A DNA stretch of 55,267 bases, taken from UBA4416 sp046594225. GTDB taxonomy: Bacteria; Bacteroidota; Bacteroidia; B-17B0; Aurantibacillaceae. The notes under the pieces are model-generated. The model was not told the origin of the DNA. It worked only from the letters and a program-made list of their open reading frames with translations, and did not search any database. Positions 18,601 to 27,800 of the stretch are shown piece by piece. Made by a program: the position numbers and the translations under genes. Location of the stretch: NCBI GenBank assembly GCA_046594225.1, contig JBKJPW010000106.1:1-55267 (forward strand), in the 5' to 3' direction. Numbering within the stretch: the first letter of the stretch is position 1; every line of letters begins with the position of its first letter.

Positions 18601-21463
18601 ATGAACTTAAAATTAAGTTTACAAAACCTGCCGTTAATTCTGATGCGCTAGGAGTATAAGTAGCATTTAAAACAGAGTTACTCGGGTTAAAATTTCCCGT
18701 TCCACCACTCCAAATACCTGTAGTTGTTGCTCCAGATACGGTTCCTGAAAGAACGGCCGCTGCATTATTTTTACAAGATGAAATATTAAGCCCTGCTAAT
18801 ACTGATGGAGCAATTGTATAATTGATTTGAATATTATCAGTTACTTGAACACAATTCCCATTATTAGTTGAGGTTAAGGTTAATGTAACAGAACCAGCAG
18901 AAAGTTCAGAGGCGCTAGGTGTATAAGTTGCATTTAAAGCAGCACTATTTGGACTATAAGTTCCTGTTCCGCCTGACCAAATACCTGTGGTGGTGGTTCC
19001 AGATACAATACCTGAAAGAACGGCCGATGAGTTATTTTTACAAGCTAATAAATCAACGCCTGCATTTACATTAGGAGGGTTTGTAAAACTAATTAAAACA
19101 TTATCGGTTACCTGATTACAATTACCATTACCAGTTGAACTTAGTGTTAAATTAACTAAACCAGCCGAAACTTCAGATGCACTTGGTGTGTATGTTGCCG
19201 TTAATACCGTATTATTCGGTGTAAATGTACCTGTTCCTCCCGACCAAATACCTGTAGTAGTTGGCCCAGATATGACTCCCGAAAGCACTGTAGCAATTTT
19301 GTTTTTGCAAGTACTAATGTTAACACCTGCATTTACAGAAGGAGGGCTTGTAAAAAACACAGTTAAACTATCTTTTGCGGCATTACAATTTCCATTATTG
19401 GTTGAACTTAAGTATAATTTTACTTGCCCAGCCGTAACATCCGCTGCACTTGGTAAATAGTTTGTTGATAATGAAATATTGCTTGGATTAAAACTACCAG
19501 TTCCAGTAGTTGTCCATTTACCAGTAGTTGAAGAGCCTCCAATTGTTCCACTTACAGCTACCGTTGGATTGTTAGCACAAACAGAAACACTAGTTGCAGT
19601 AATATTTGAAGTTGGAATAGGTGTTATCGAAACTTTCATTGTATCCTTAGCTGCGGCACAAATTCCGTTTGCTGTTGATGTTAATATAAGTGTAGTAGTT
19701 CCTGTACTTATTTCGGAGGCACTAGGCACATAAGTACCATTTAGTGTAGTATTATTTGGAGTAAAAGTTCCTGTTCCAGCACTAGTCCAAATACCCGTCG
19801 AAGATCCGCCAGCAATAGTTCCATTTAATACAACATTACTGTTGTTACCACAAACCGATTGATCAATAGATGCATTAACTAACGGAGATGGTTTCACAGA
19901 CAATAACAAGGTATCTTTTTGTTGAGGGCATTGGCCATTTGTAGTTAAGAATAATCTCACTGGTTTTACAGTAGTATCTAATTGACTTGGAACATAGGTA
20001 TTTGTTAAAGCAGAAAAACCTCCAGTAAATGAACCATATCCATTTGTTGACCATAGGCCGGTAATATTACCACCACCAATTTGTCCGTTTAAAGCAAGAT
20101 TACCGTTAGCACAAATAGTAAAATTACTTCCTGCATTTATAGAGGGATAAGAAACAAATTCAGATAAGTAAGCATAAGCACTACCTTTATTATATGAACC
20201 ATTTAACGCGCTCATACCAAAAACATCACCTGTATTAGTAACAACATTATGAGAGCCAACCGGAATAGTAGCTGTTGTATAATAAATTTTAGCCGATTTA
20301 ATATTACCCGAAGAGCCAGGAACTATCGTAAAAGCAGAGGCTGGTATTAAAGAAGCACTTCCATTTAATGCAAAGTTTCCTTCAAATCCTGTTCTGGTAT
20401 AAAGATTTAAGGCTAATGAATCAGAAGAGGTTCTTGTAAATGAAGTTGTATAGGTTCCTGCGCAAAAGAAAGGCGGAAGTTGAGCGCCACTTAATCGACA
20501 GCCGTAGCCAGATACATGTAACGTATAAATTGGTTTATTAGCATTTACATAAGTAATACCCTGACTTGCAGTATAAACAAAATTTTCTCCAAAATTTGAT
20601 ACGTGAGTGGTTATGGAACCATCATTAATAGTTATTTGAGTATTATTTTGAGTGGCTAGAATAAATATTTTTTCGGTACTAGCAGTTCCTTTATTTACAA
20701 TATAATCTGTACCTAAATAATCTGATGTTGTAATTTGGTCACAAACAGAACTTAAACAGCTTAATTCGTTTAATCCACTCGATTGAATTGTAACCGCAAT
20801 TGGTTTATTGGCCGAAACAATTGAACCTGCTAGGCTAGTAGTAGCTGTTCGAGCAGTATCCTGGCAGGAGAACGATTGACCTTGCTGAAGTAACACTGTA
20901 AATGTTGCATTAGCGGCATGTCCGATAATAGTAGTTTTAGGAGTAATTAAAACCGTGGTATTATTTTGAGAAGCAACAATATCAAAGGAAGAAAAAGATT
21001 TAGGGGAGGTTGCAGGAGCTTGATTCCAAAATTCCTGCATAGGTACATAAAAATCTACACCTAAGGCTTTTGGCCCTTTTAAACTAAGATATTCTTTATT
21101 AGTGGCTGATCTGATAGAATATAATACAGAGATTTTTTGTGTGGAAGAAATATATAAACCATTATTAAGAACAGAATTAGCGGTATTATTTTCAATAGTT
21201 GCTATAAAAGCAGTTAAATTAACAGAATCAATCGAATTGGCAGGAATTACTTTTGTAATAGCAACGAAAGCTCCATTTGCGGGTTGCCTTACCTTTAGCG
21301 TTGCTGCTTGTGAATAGGTGTTAAAATATAAATAAATGGGCCTATCGCCTAAACCTTGAGAAATATCAGGAGCAACGAACCAAAAGGAAGTGTCAATCTG
21401 AGACTTAACATTCAGAAAAAATGTTAAAATAAACAGGGTTGTAAATAAAAACTTCTTAATCAT
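15635..21463 (-). CDS. Giant T9SS type B repeat adhesin 1 (IgGFc-binding-like N-terminus, 13 Ig-like modules, PKD, CHU_C)
   Basis: This 1942-aa protein has the same plan as adhesin 2. It has a signal peptide (to about residue 21), an IgGFc-binding-like domain (about 22-435, opening IDTSFWFVAPD) and about 13 Ig-like modules (about 440-1590). Three PKD domains (WQWSFGDG, WFWDFGG, WLWSFGDS; about 1592-1840) and a type B sorting domain (AISPNGDGKND...WNG-type ending GGILLIR) follow. Most modules are 89 residues with two conserved cysteines. It is the first gene of the five-gene operon and lies directly behind a consensus promoter that leaves almost no leader. It is presumably exported by the T9SS and attached through the neighbouring PorP/SprF. 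The ligand is unknown. Confidence 0.93.
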   Translation of the reverse strand: MIKKFLFTTLFILTFFLNVKSQIDTSFWFVAPDISQGLGDRPIYLYFNTYSQAATLKVRQPANGAFVAITKVIPANSIDSVNLTAFIATIENNTANSVLNNGLYISSTQKISVLYSIRSATNKEYLSLKGPKALGVDFYVPMQEFWNQAPATSPKSFSSFDIVASQNNTTVLITPKTTIIGHAANATFTVLLQQGQSFSCQDTARTATTSLAGSIVSANKPIAVTIQSSGLNELSCLSSVCDQITTSDYLGTDYIVNKGTASTEKIFILATQNNTQITINDGSITTHVSNFGENFVYTASQGITYVNANKPIYTLHVSGYGCRLSGAQLPPFFCAGTYTTSFTRTSSDSLALNLYTRTGFEGNFALNGSASLIPASAFTIVPGSSGNIKSAKIYYTTATIPVGSHNVVTNTGDVFGMSALNGSYNKGSAYAYLSEFVSYPSINAGSNFTICANGNLALNGQIGGGNITGLWSTNGYGSFTGGFSALTNTYVPSQLDTTVKPVRLFLTTNGQCPQQKDTLLLSVKPSPLVNASIDQSVCGNNSNVVLNGTIAGGSSTGIWTSAGTGTFTPNNTTLNGTYVPSASEISTGTTTLILTSTANGICAAAKDTMKVSITPIPTSNITATSVSVCANNPTVAVSGTIGGSSTTGKWTTTGTGSFNPSNISLSTNYLPSAADVTAGQVKLYLSSTNNGNCNAAKDSLTVFFTSPPSVNAGVNISTCKNKIATVLSGVISGPTTTGIWSGGTGTFTPNNTVLTATYTPSASEVSAGLVNLTLSSTGNGNCNQVTDNVLISFTNPPNVNAGVDLLACKNNSSAVLSGIVSGTTTTGIWSGGTGTYSPNSAALNATYTPSASELSAGSVTLTLTSTNNGNCVQVTDNIQINYTIAPSVLAGLNISSCKNNAAAVLSGTVSGATTTGIWSGGTGNFNPSNSVLNATYTPSASELTAGFVNLILSSSNNGNCNQVKDTLMIVYTNSPLANAGINISTCKNNAISILTGSVTGATTTGIWSGGAGTYNPNNTSLTATYTPSSGELSAGFVNLTLTSTGNGNCNASSDNVLISFTIPPSVYAGVDLFSCKNNPNASLSGIISGPTTTGMWTGGTGTFSPSNTSLNPSYMPSAADLAAGVITLTLSSTNNGNCIQVVDSVKINYTISPSVNAGLDITNCKNSAAAVLSGTVSGATTSGIWSGGTGNYNPSNSVLNSTYSPSASELAAGSATLILTSSNNGTCNQVTDTVVIIYTNSPSANAGLNITACKNNAATVLTGTISGPTTTGIWTSGSGTFNPNNTALTVTYTPSASEIAAGFVNLILTSTGNGNCNAASDNVLINFTTAPSVYAGIDLFSCKNNASSVLSGSVNGPTNTGIWTGGSGTFTPSNTSLNPTYVPSAAEIAAGFVNLILTSTNNGNCNQVKDSIIVNYTSSPTVNAGVDLSSCKNNPITVLSGTVSGATTTGIWTGGNGTFNPGNTALTTTYSPTASEIAIGSVSLTLNSTNNGNCNQANDTIVINFTNSPSVNAGVDLYSCKNNSSTVLSGVITGPTTTGIWTGGSGTYNPNNTVLTATYTPSAAEVSVGFANLTLTSTNNAGCNSVNDLVKLNFVPKPFANFNFNNVCLNNTTNYTDFSLPGIGTITSWQWSFGDGASSISQNTSHTFTNSGTYTTQLVVSNSYNCTDTIKKTPIIYSLPNVNFGINRICNSNLLTLIFSDSTTVSSPGTINQWFWDFGGAGQSNVQNPSQLFPGSGFYNITLIATSNQNCKDTLVKQLNLTPRPSAGFAYSISSGLNVGTTVNFVDTSSYSNTWLWSFGDSQGNSSSLQNPSTIYYDNGTYIITQIVSDGYGCSDTARVAIKINNVTSEISTLIPNAISPNGDGKNDVWKLDFLNLLYPNASVEIYNRWGEKVYNAEGDYSSPWDGTYKGQALPVGTYYYILKLNDPANTEPFKGGILLIR
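17201..19336 (-). repeat. Higher-order repeat in adhesin 1: 801-bp trimer of 267-bp modules
   Basis: Modules 6-7-8 (18002..18802) and 9-10-11 (17201..18001) form two matching trimers. Modules 4-5 (18803..19336) match the last two positions of a trimer. Markers are NSP.ANAG after the first module, PPSVYAG or APSVYAG after the second, and the opening VDLFSCKNN of the third. The marker GTTCCTGAAA is at 18741 and 17940, with a variant at 17139, each exactly 801 bp apart. Confidence 0.85.
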
Positions 21464-21501
21464 AATTAATCAAAGATAAAGTACTTTTTCAATTCGACAA
21501 A
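21464..21501 (-). promoter_or_regulatory. Consensus Bacteroidota promoter of the adhesin operon, nearly leaderless
   Basis: On the minus strand TTTG (21501..21498) is followed after 19 bp by TATCTTTG (21478..21471), a full match to the TTTG / TAnnTTTG pattern. Only 7 bp separate the -7 box from the ATG at 21463. Transcription would therefore begin at or within a few bases of the start codon. Confidence 0.7.
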
Positions 21502-21583
21502 CTATTTTTTTACAGAAAAACTACAGAATTACGAAATCATTACAAATTATCAATAATCTAGCCGAAAATATTTTCACGGAAAC

Positions 21584-21614
21584 TTGCAGAACAAAAATAG
21601 TTTCTTTAGTTTTG
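21584..21614 (+). promoter_or_regulatory. Promoter of the TetR-efflux operon
   Basis: TTG at 21584..21586, a 20-bp spacer and TAGTTTTG at 21607..21614 fit the Bacteroidota -33/-7 pattern. The start codon of the TetR gene is 15 bp beyond the -7 box, so the leader is very short. The gap between this promoter and that of the adhesin operon is shared, so the two divergent operons could influence each other. Confidence 0.6.
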
Positions 21615-21629
21615 TGTCCGAAATTATAA

Positions 21630-22244
21630 ATGGAACCACAAGAAAAAATATTAAAAACATCACTAGAGCTTTTTTTTAAGTATGGAATAAAGCGTGTAAC
21701 AATGGATGACATTGCTAAAGAGCTGGGCATGTCAAAAAAAACAATTTATCAGTATTATAAAGAAAAAGACGATATCGTTAATCAATTATGTGAAATTGAA
21801 ATGACGAGGCATGAAAAAAAGTTTGAGGAAGTTTTTATTCAATCCAAAAACCCTATTCATGAAATTATGTTGATTTCTGAAAATATTAGAGAAATGCTGC
21901 AAAATGTGAATCCTATGTTTTTTTTGGATTTACAAAAGTTCCATCCAACTGCTTTTTTAAAATTCCAAAGCTTTAAAGAAAACTGTGCCCACAAGGATAT
22001 TGTTAGAAATATTAAAAAAGGAAAAGAAGAAGGTTATTATAGACCAGAAATTGATGAAGAATTTGCCGCAAAACATCGTTTAGCTCAAATTGATATGTTG
22101 TTTTTTGGAAATTATTTTTCGTTTGATAAAATCAGTTTCACGCAATCGCACGAATTGATTTTAGACATGTTTGTTTATGGTATTTGTACTATAAAAGGAC
22201 ATAAACTAATTAACGAATACAAAAAAATTAAAGAACAAGAATAA
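21630..22244 (+). CDS. TetR/AcrR family transcriptional regulator
   Basis: This 204-aa protein has an N-terminal TetR helix-turn-helix (RVTMDDIAKELGMSKKTIYQYYKEKDDI, about residues 21-48). A helical ligand-binding domain follows, with the hydrophobic and aromatic content typical of drug-responsive members. It is the first gene of an operon with an outer membrane channel, an adaptor and an RND pump. By analogy with AcrR it probably represses this operon and releases it when a pump substrate binds. The effector is unknown. Confidence 0.92.
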   Translation: MEPQEKILKTSLELFFKYGIKRVTMDDIAKELGMSKKTIYQYYKEKDDIVNQLCEIEMTRHEKKFEEVFIQSKNPIHEIMLISENIREMLQNVNPMFFLDLQKFHPTAFLKFQSFKENCAHKDIVRNIKKGKEEGYYRPEIDEEFAAKHRLAQIDMLFFGNYFSFDKISFTQSHELILDMFVYGICTIKGHKLINEYKKIKEQE

Positions 22245-22256
22245 ATTATAATATAT

Positions 22257-23606
22257 ATGATAAAATTAAATTCATACACTTTACTGTTGGCTTTGTCAGT
22301 TGCAGTGTTACAATCAAAAGCACAAGAAGCAACATCAAACTCAAACTCGTTTTCACTACAACAATCAATTGATTATGCTTACAAGAACAGCCCTAATTAC
22401 TTAAATGCACAAAACGATGTGTTAATGGCTAAGTACAAGCGAAAAGAAGTGATTGGTATGGCAATGCCACAAGTAGGTGTGAATGTGGATATGAAAAATT
22501 TCTTAGAAATACCAACATCTTTAATTCCGGGAGAGATATTTGGCGCTCCTCCAGGAACGTTTATTCCAGTGAAATTTGGAACAACATTTCAAGCAACAGG
22601 AACAGCTCAAGCTTCATTGTTGGTATTTAGTGCGGATTATTTAATCGGATTAAAAGCAACTAAAGAAATGATTGGGTTAATGAATATAAATGTTGCAAGA
22701 ACTAAAACAGAAACCGTAACTCAGGTTTCAAAAGCATATTATGGCGTTTTGGTTAATAAAGAACGCATTAAATTACTAGAGGCTAATGTTACTAAACTTG
22801 AAAAATTATTAAATGATACAAGGGCCTTTAACAAGCAAGGATTTGTAGAACAAATTGATGTAGATAGATTGGAAGTGGCTTTCAATAATTTAACTACAGA
22901 AAAACAAAAAATTGAACGCCTAATATCATTAAGCGAAAATGTATTGAAATTCCAAATGGGTTACGCTGGAAAAGATAATTTGGTATTAACAGATTCTTTA
23001 GTTGTAACTGATAATTCAGAAATTGATGCTTCAAAAATCGATTTCACTAAAAGATCAGAATATCAATTATTAGAAGGTCAGCAACGTTTAAACACAATTA
23101 ATATTAAGCGTTTAAAATTTGGGTATTTACCTTCGTTAGTTGCTTATGGTAGCCTTGGTTATTCAGGAATGCGTAATGATTTAAAGTTTTTCACAAAAGA
23201 ACATAGCTGGTTTCCTACAGCTTTAATTGGAGCTACATTATCTTTAAATCTATTTGATGGTTTTCAGCGTCATTATAAGATACAGCAAGCCAAATTAGAA
23301 TTTAAAAAAGGAGAAAATAATTTTAAAAATTTACAACTTGCTATTGAATTAGAAAGCGCATCTTCTTCTATTAATTTCAATAACGCAGTGTCATCTCTGC
23401 AAATTCAAAAACGCAATTTGGAGCTAGCTCAAAACGTTTACAATGTATCACAAAAAAAATATGAGCAAGGTGTTGGCAGTAATTTAGAAGTGATTAATGC
23501 CCAAGCTTCTTTAAAAGAATCTCAAACTAATTACTTTAATGCTGTTTATGATATGTTGGTTTATAAAACCGATTATTTAAAAGCAACAGGAAGTCTAGTA
23601 AAGTAA
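22257..23606 (+). CDS. TolC family outer membrane efflux channel
   Basis: This 449-aa protein has a signal peptide (cleavage near SKAQE) and two long alpha-helical repeat halves of the outer membrane factor family, with FSLQQSIDYAYKNSPNYLNAQNDV at the start of the mature protein and YEQGVGSNLEVINAQASL in the second half. It would form the trimeric outer membrane duct of the tripartite pump. It follows the TetR gene by 12 bp and is followed by the adaptor gene after 36 bp. Confidence 0.93.
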   Translation: MIKLNSYTLLLALSVAVLQSKAQEATSNSNSFSLQQSIDYAYKNSPNYLNAQNDVLMAKYKRKEVIGMAMPQVGVNVDMKNFLEIPTSLIPGEIFGAPPGTFIPVKFGTTFQATGTAQASLLVFSADYLIGLKATKEMIGLMNINVARTKTETVTQVSKAYYGVLVNKERIKLLEANVTKLEKLLNDTRAFNKQGFVEQIDVDRLEVAFNNLTTEKQKIERLISLSENVLKFQMGYAGKDNLVLTDSLVVTDNSEIDASKIDFTKRSEYQLLEGQQRLNTINIKRLKFGYLPSLVAYGSLGYSGMRNDLKFFTKEHSWFPTALIGATLSLNLFDGFQRHYKIQQAKLEFKKGENNFKNLQLAIELESASSSINFNNAVSSLQIQKRNLELAQNVYNVSQKKYEQGVGSNLEVINAQASLKESQTNYFNAVYDMLVYKTDYLKATGSLVK

Positions 23607-23642
23607 AATTAATTCTCATTTCAATATTTAAAAAATAAAAAT

Positions 23643-24782
23643 ATGTATACAATTCAACACCAAAAAATCAAAAACTTTATCATTCCATTTATGACGGCTT
23701 CATTATTCTTAGCATCATGTGGAGGTGGTGATACCGAAAGCTTAATAGATTTAAAATCCAAACAAGCTGAGTTAAAAACACAATTAGCTGACATTTCTTC
23801 TAAAATTTCTAAGTTAGAAGGAGATTCTGCTAAGAAATTTATATTGGTTGAAGCATCTGTGATTACTCCAATTATTTTTAAAACGTACATTAATGTTCAA
23901 GGTAAAGTGGATGCTGAGGAAAGCGTATCTCTTTCATCTGAAATGCCAGGAACTATTACAAAAATAAATGTAAAACCAGGCGATCAAGTTTCTAAAGGAC
24001 AAGTGTTAGCTGAAACGGATGCGCGCGTTCTACAACAAAGCATTTCTGATTTACAAACTAATTCTGAATTAGTAAATCAGTTGTTTGAAAAACAAAAAGC
24101 ATTATGGGATCAAAAAATTGGAACAGAAGTTCAGTTTTTACAAGCTAAAACTCAAAAAGAAAGCATGGAGAAAAAAATGGGTACTCTTCAAGAACAAGTT
24201 CGTATGACGAAAATTATTTCGCCAATTAATGGAACCATTGATGCGGTTGATATTAAATTAGGTCAGTTAACTGCTCCAGGTATGCCTGCTATCAGAGTCA
24301 TTAATTTTAATAACTTAAAAGTGAAAGCAGATTTAGCAGAAAGCTATGCATCGAGAGTTCACAAAGGTGATGAGGTAATGATTAAGTTTCCAGATTCAAA
24401 TGATACATTAACAGCTCGTATTAATTATTCATCTCGTGTTATTAGTGCTATGAATAGGACATTTGGAGTAGAAATTTTATTAGCTAATACGAAAGAGTAT
24501 CACCCAAATCAAATTGCAATTTTAAATATCAACGATTACAAATCTGCAAAACCTGTTATTACAGTACCTATCAATTACGTACAAAAAGATTTGAAAGGAA
24601 CACATTTTGTATTAGTTGCCGAAGGGAACAAAGCAGCAAAACGTAATATTGTTTTAGGAAAAGAATATAATGGTATTGCTGAAATTAAAGAGGGTTTAAC
24701 GGAATCAGATTTATTAATTACATCTGGATATGATGGATTAAATGAAGGTGACGCCATTAAAATTAAACAAGGAGGTAATTAG
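23643..24782 (+). CDS. RND efflux periplasmic adaptor (HlyD/MFP family) lipoprotein
   Basis: This 379-aa membrane fusion protein has a lipobox LASC with the lipidated cysteine at about residue 26. A short coiled coil follows (about 30-60), then the split biotinyl-lipoyl domain (GTITKINVKPGDQVSKGQVL and ISPINGTIDAVDIKLGQL), a hairpin between the halves and beta-barrel domains. It would bridge the inner membrane pump encoded next to the TolC channel encoded before it. The extra N-terminal coiled coil is common in Bacteroidota members. Confidence 0.93.
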   Translation: MYTIQHQKIKNFIIPFMTASLFLASCGGGDTESLIDLKSKQAELKTQLADISSKISKLEGDSAKKFILVEASVITPIIFKTYINVQGKVDAEESVSLSSEMPGTITKINVKPGDQVSKGQVLAETDARVLQQSISDLQTNSELVNQLFEKQKALWDQKIGTEVQFLQAKTQKESMEKKMGTLQEQVRMTKIISPINGTIDAVDIKLGQLTAPGMPAIRVINFNNLKVKADLAESYASRVHKGDEVMIKFPDSNDTLTARINYSSRVISAMNRTFGVEILLANTKEYHPNQIAILNINDYKSAKPVITVPINYVQKDLKGTHFVLVAEGNKAAKRNIVLGKEYNGIAEIKEGLTESDLLITSGYDGLNEGDAIKIKQGGN

Positions 24783-24837
24783 TCGATGTGTCGATTAAAA
24801 AGTTTAAAACAAAAAACATTAATAAATAATAATCAAC

Positions 24838-24874
24838 AATTGTCAAATTTTCTAATTGACTAATTGTCAAATTT
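24838..24874. repeat. Short direct repeat AATTGTCAAATTT in the efflux operon spacer
   Basis: AATTGTCAAATTT occurs at 24838..24850 and 24862..24874, with CTAATTGAC between the copies. It lies between the adaptor and pump genes. The second copy contains a TTG (24864) that is in frame with the pump but is unlikely to be its start. Confidence 0.7.
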
Positions 24875-24881
24875 AAAAGAT

Positions 24882-27800
24882 ATGGATTTCAAACAATTTA
24901 AACCCAGTAGTTGGGCCATTGATAATAAAACAGCGATTTATATCGTGGTGGCTATTATCACATTAATGGGTATTAGCTCATACAATTCTTTACCAAAAGA
25001 AAGTTTTCCAGATATCGTAGTGCCTAAGTTTTTTATAAGTACAGTATATGCTGGTAACTCACCTAGTAATATAGAAAATACTATTACTAAGCCTTTAGAG
25101 AAAAAATTAAAATCTATTCCAGGAGTCAAAAAATTAACGAGCAACTCCATGCAAGATGTATCGTTAATTACGGTAGAGTTTAATACAAGTGTTACGATTG
25201 ATAAAGCTCGTCAGCAAATTAAAGATAAAGTTGACGAAGCAAAATCTGATTTACCAACGGGTTTAACTCGTCAACCTTTTGTGAAAGAATTAGCATTTTC
25301 TGAATTACCAATTATGTATATCAATATCGCCGGTGATATGGATTTGACGAAGTTGAAAGAATATGCAGATGATTTAAAAGATAAAATTGAAGGCTTAAAA
25401 GAAATTACTGAAGTTAAAATGGTTGGTGCTCCTGATAGAGAAATTCAGGTAAACTTAGATATGTATAAAATGCAGGCTATGTTGCTAACGATGGGTGATT
25501 TAGAACGAGCTATTGGAAGCGAAAACATTACTATTAGTGGTGGCCAAATTCCCATGGATGGAACTAAAAGAACGATTAGTATTAAAAACGAATTTAAAAA
25601 TGTTGATGAGTTAGGTAATTTAATTATCTCTTCTCAATCGGGAGCTCGTTTGTACTTAAAAGACTTTGCGCAAATTGTAGACACCGTTGCCGAAACACAA
25701 AGTTACGCACGTTTAGGCGGTAAGAATGTAATTACGTTAAACGTTATTAAAAGAGCTGGAGAAAATTTAATTTCAGCATCTGATAAAATTAAAGAAGCTA
25801 TTGACGAGTTAAAAGAAACTGAATTCCCTAAAAACATCGACATTAAAATTACTGCCGATCAATCGGATAAAACAAAATTAACGTTGCATGATTTAATTAA
25901 CACAATCATTATCGGATTTATTTTGGTGACATTAATTTTGATGTTCTTTATGGGTGTAACTAACGCCTTGTTCGTTGCCTTATCAGTTCCCTTATCCATG
26001 TTTATTGCTTTTATCTTTATGCCAACCATGGGCTTTAGTTTAAACATGATTGTGCTCTTTGCCTTTTTACTAGCACTAGGTATTGTGGTGGATGATGCCA
26101 TTGTGGTAATTGAAAACACGCATCGTATTTTTGATAACGGAAAACTGGATATCAAGGTCGCAGCTAAAAAAGCAGCAGGAGAAGTTTTTTTACCAGTATT
26201 GAGTGGAACCATTACAACATTAGCACCTTTTATTCCCTTAGCATTTTGGCCTGGTATCATTGGTAAGTTCATGTTCTTTTTACCAGTAACTTTAATTGTA
26301 ACTTTATTAGCGTCTCTATTTGTTGCTTATATTATCAATCCTGTTTTTGCAGTTGATTTTATGAAACCACATCACGAAGAATTTAAGAGCTACGGTAAAA
26401 TAACTCGTAAAGCTTGGTTACGTTTGGGATTATATGCTATAGTTGCAGTTATTTTTTACGCAGGTGGAAGCATTGCTTATGGTAACTTAATGATTTTCTT
26501 CGCTCTGTTTATGGTTGTTCACCGTTTGTTTTTATACAAGGTGATTGAAAATTTCCAAACAAAAGCTTGGCCTTCATTCCGCAGAGGATATACTAACCTT
26601 TTAGTTTGGGGATTAAAACGTCCGTATACTTTATTATTGTACACTCTTTTATTATTTGGTTTCTCTATTTTCTTAATGAAAGTACGTTCGCCAAACGTTG
26701 TATTCTTCCCTCAAGGAGATCCAAACAATGTATTTGTGTATGTGAAGCTACCGGAAGGTACAGATCCTGTGAAAACGAATGCAGTGATGAAATTAGTTGA
26801 GGAAAAAGTGAATACAATTATCGGAGATAATAATCCTGTGGTATCATCTATTATTACCAATGTTACTATTGGTGTCACTGATCCACAAGATGAAGATCAA
26901 AGTTCATACTCAAACCGTGGTAAAATTGCCATTAACTTCGTAGAGTTTAGTGAACGTAACGGACAAAGTACCATGAAGTACCTGAAAGAAATGCAAGCAA
27001 CTAAATGGGATATTGCAGGCGCTGAAATTACAGCTAATAAAGAGCAAGCAGGTCCGCCGGTTGCTAAGCCAATTAACATCGAAATTAAAGGTGATAAGTT
27101 TGAAGAGTTAGTAGAAAATGCTCGTAATTTAAAACGCTTTTTACAAGAATCTGATGTACCAGGTGTTGCTGATTTAAAGACAGATTTCGTAGATAATAAA
27201 CCTGAAATTGTGTTTGATATTGATAGAGAGCGTGCTAATAGAGAAGGAATTTCAACGGTTCAATTAGCGATGGAAATTCGTAAAGCGGTTTTTGGTATTG
27301 ATAATCCTAGTAAGTTCAGAGATGCAAATGATGAGTATCCTATTCAGTTGCGTTATAATTATGATCAACGTACCAATGTTGAACAAATTAAAAATATAAA
27401 AATCACGTTCCGTGATATGAATATGGGCGGGCAGTTACGCTCAATACCTTTATCTGCTTTTTGTGATATCCGTTATGAAAATACATACGGTGGTATTAAA
27501 CGTAAACAAAACAAACGTGTGATTACTTTATCATCAGATGTATTAGAAGGATTTAATGCTAATAATGTGGTTGCTAAATTAGAAGACGTAGCCAAAGGTT
27601 ACAAACCTACTGGTGCAGTAGATGTTAAATTTACAGGGCAACAAGAGGAGCAAGCTGAAACAGGAGAATTCTTGGGTAAAGCTATGGGATATGCCATTGG
27701 TATTATTTTATTAGTATTGGTAATTCAGTTTAACTCTATTGGTAAACCAATTATTATTTTATCTGAAATTGTATTAAGTGTTATTGGAGTGTTATTAGGT

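Noticed and set aside
8947..21317. Many plus-strand open frames of 60-110 codons opposite the giant adhesins
   Set aside because: They are antisense shadows of the repeated coding sequence. They recur once per module, lack promoters and show proline/valine-rich translations that simply mirror the modules.
5507..21463. Fibronectin-binding or toxin function for the giant proteins
   Set aside because: The IgGFc-binding-like head is only a fold name. No sequence evidence ties it to host immunoglobulin, so only adhesion in general is claimed.
24864..24881. TTG start of the RND pump at 24864
   Set aside because: It lies in a direct repeat, while the ATG at 24882 gives the usual short N-terminus before the first membrane helix.
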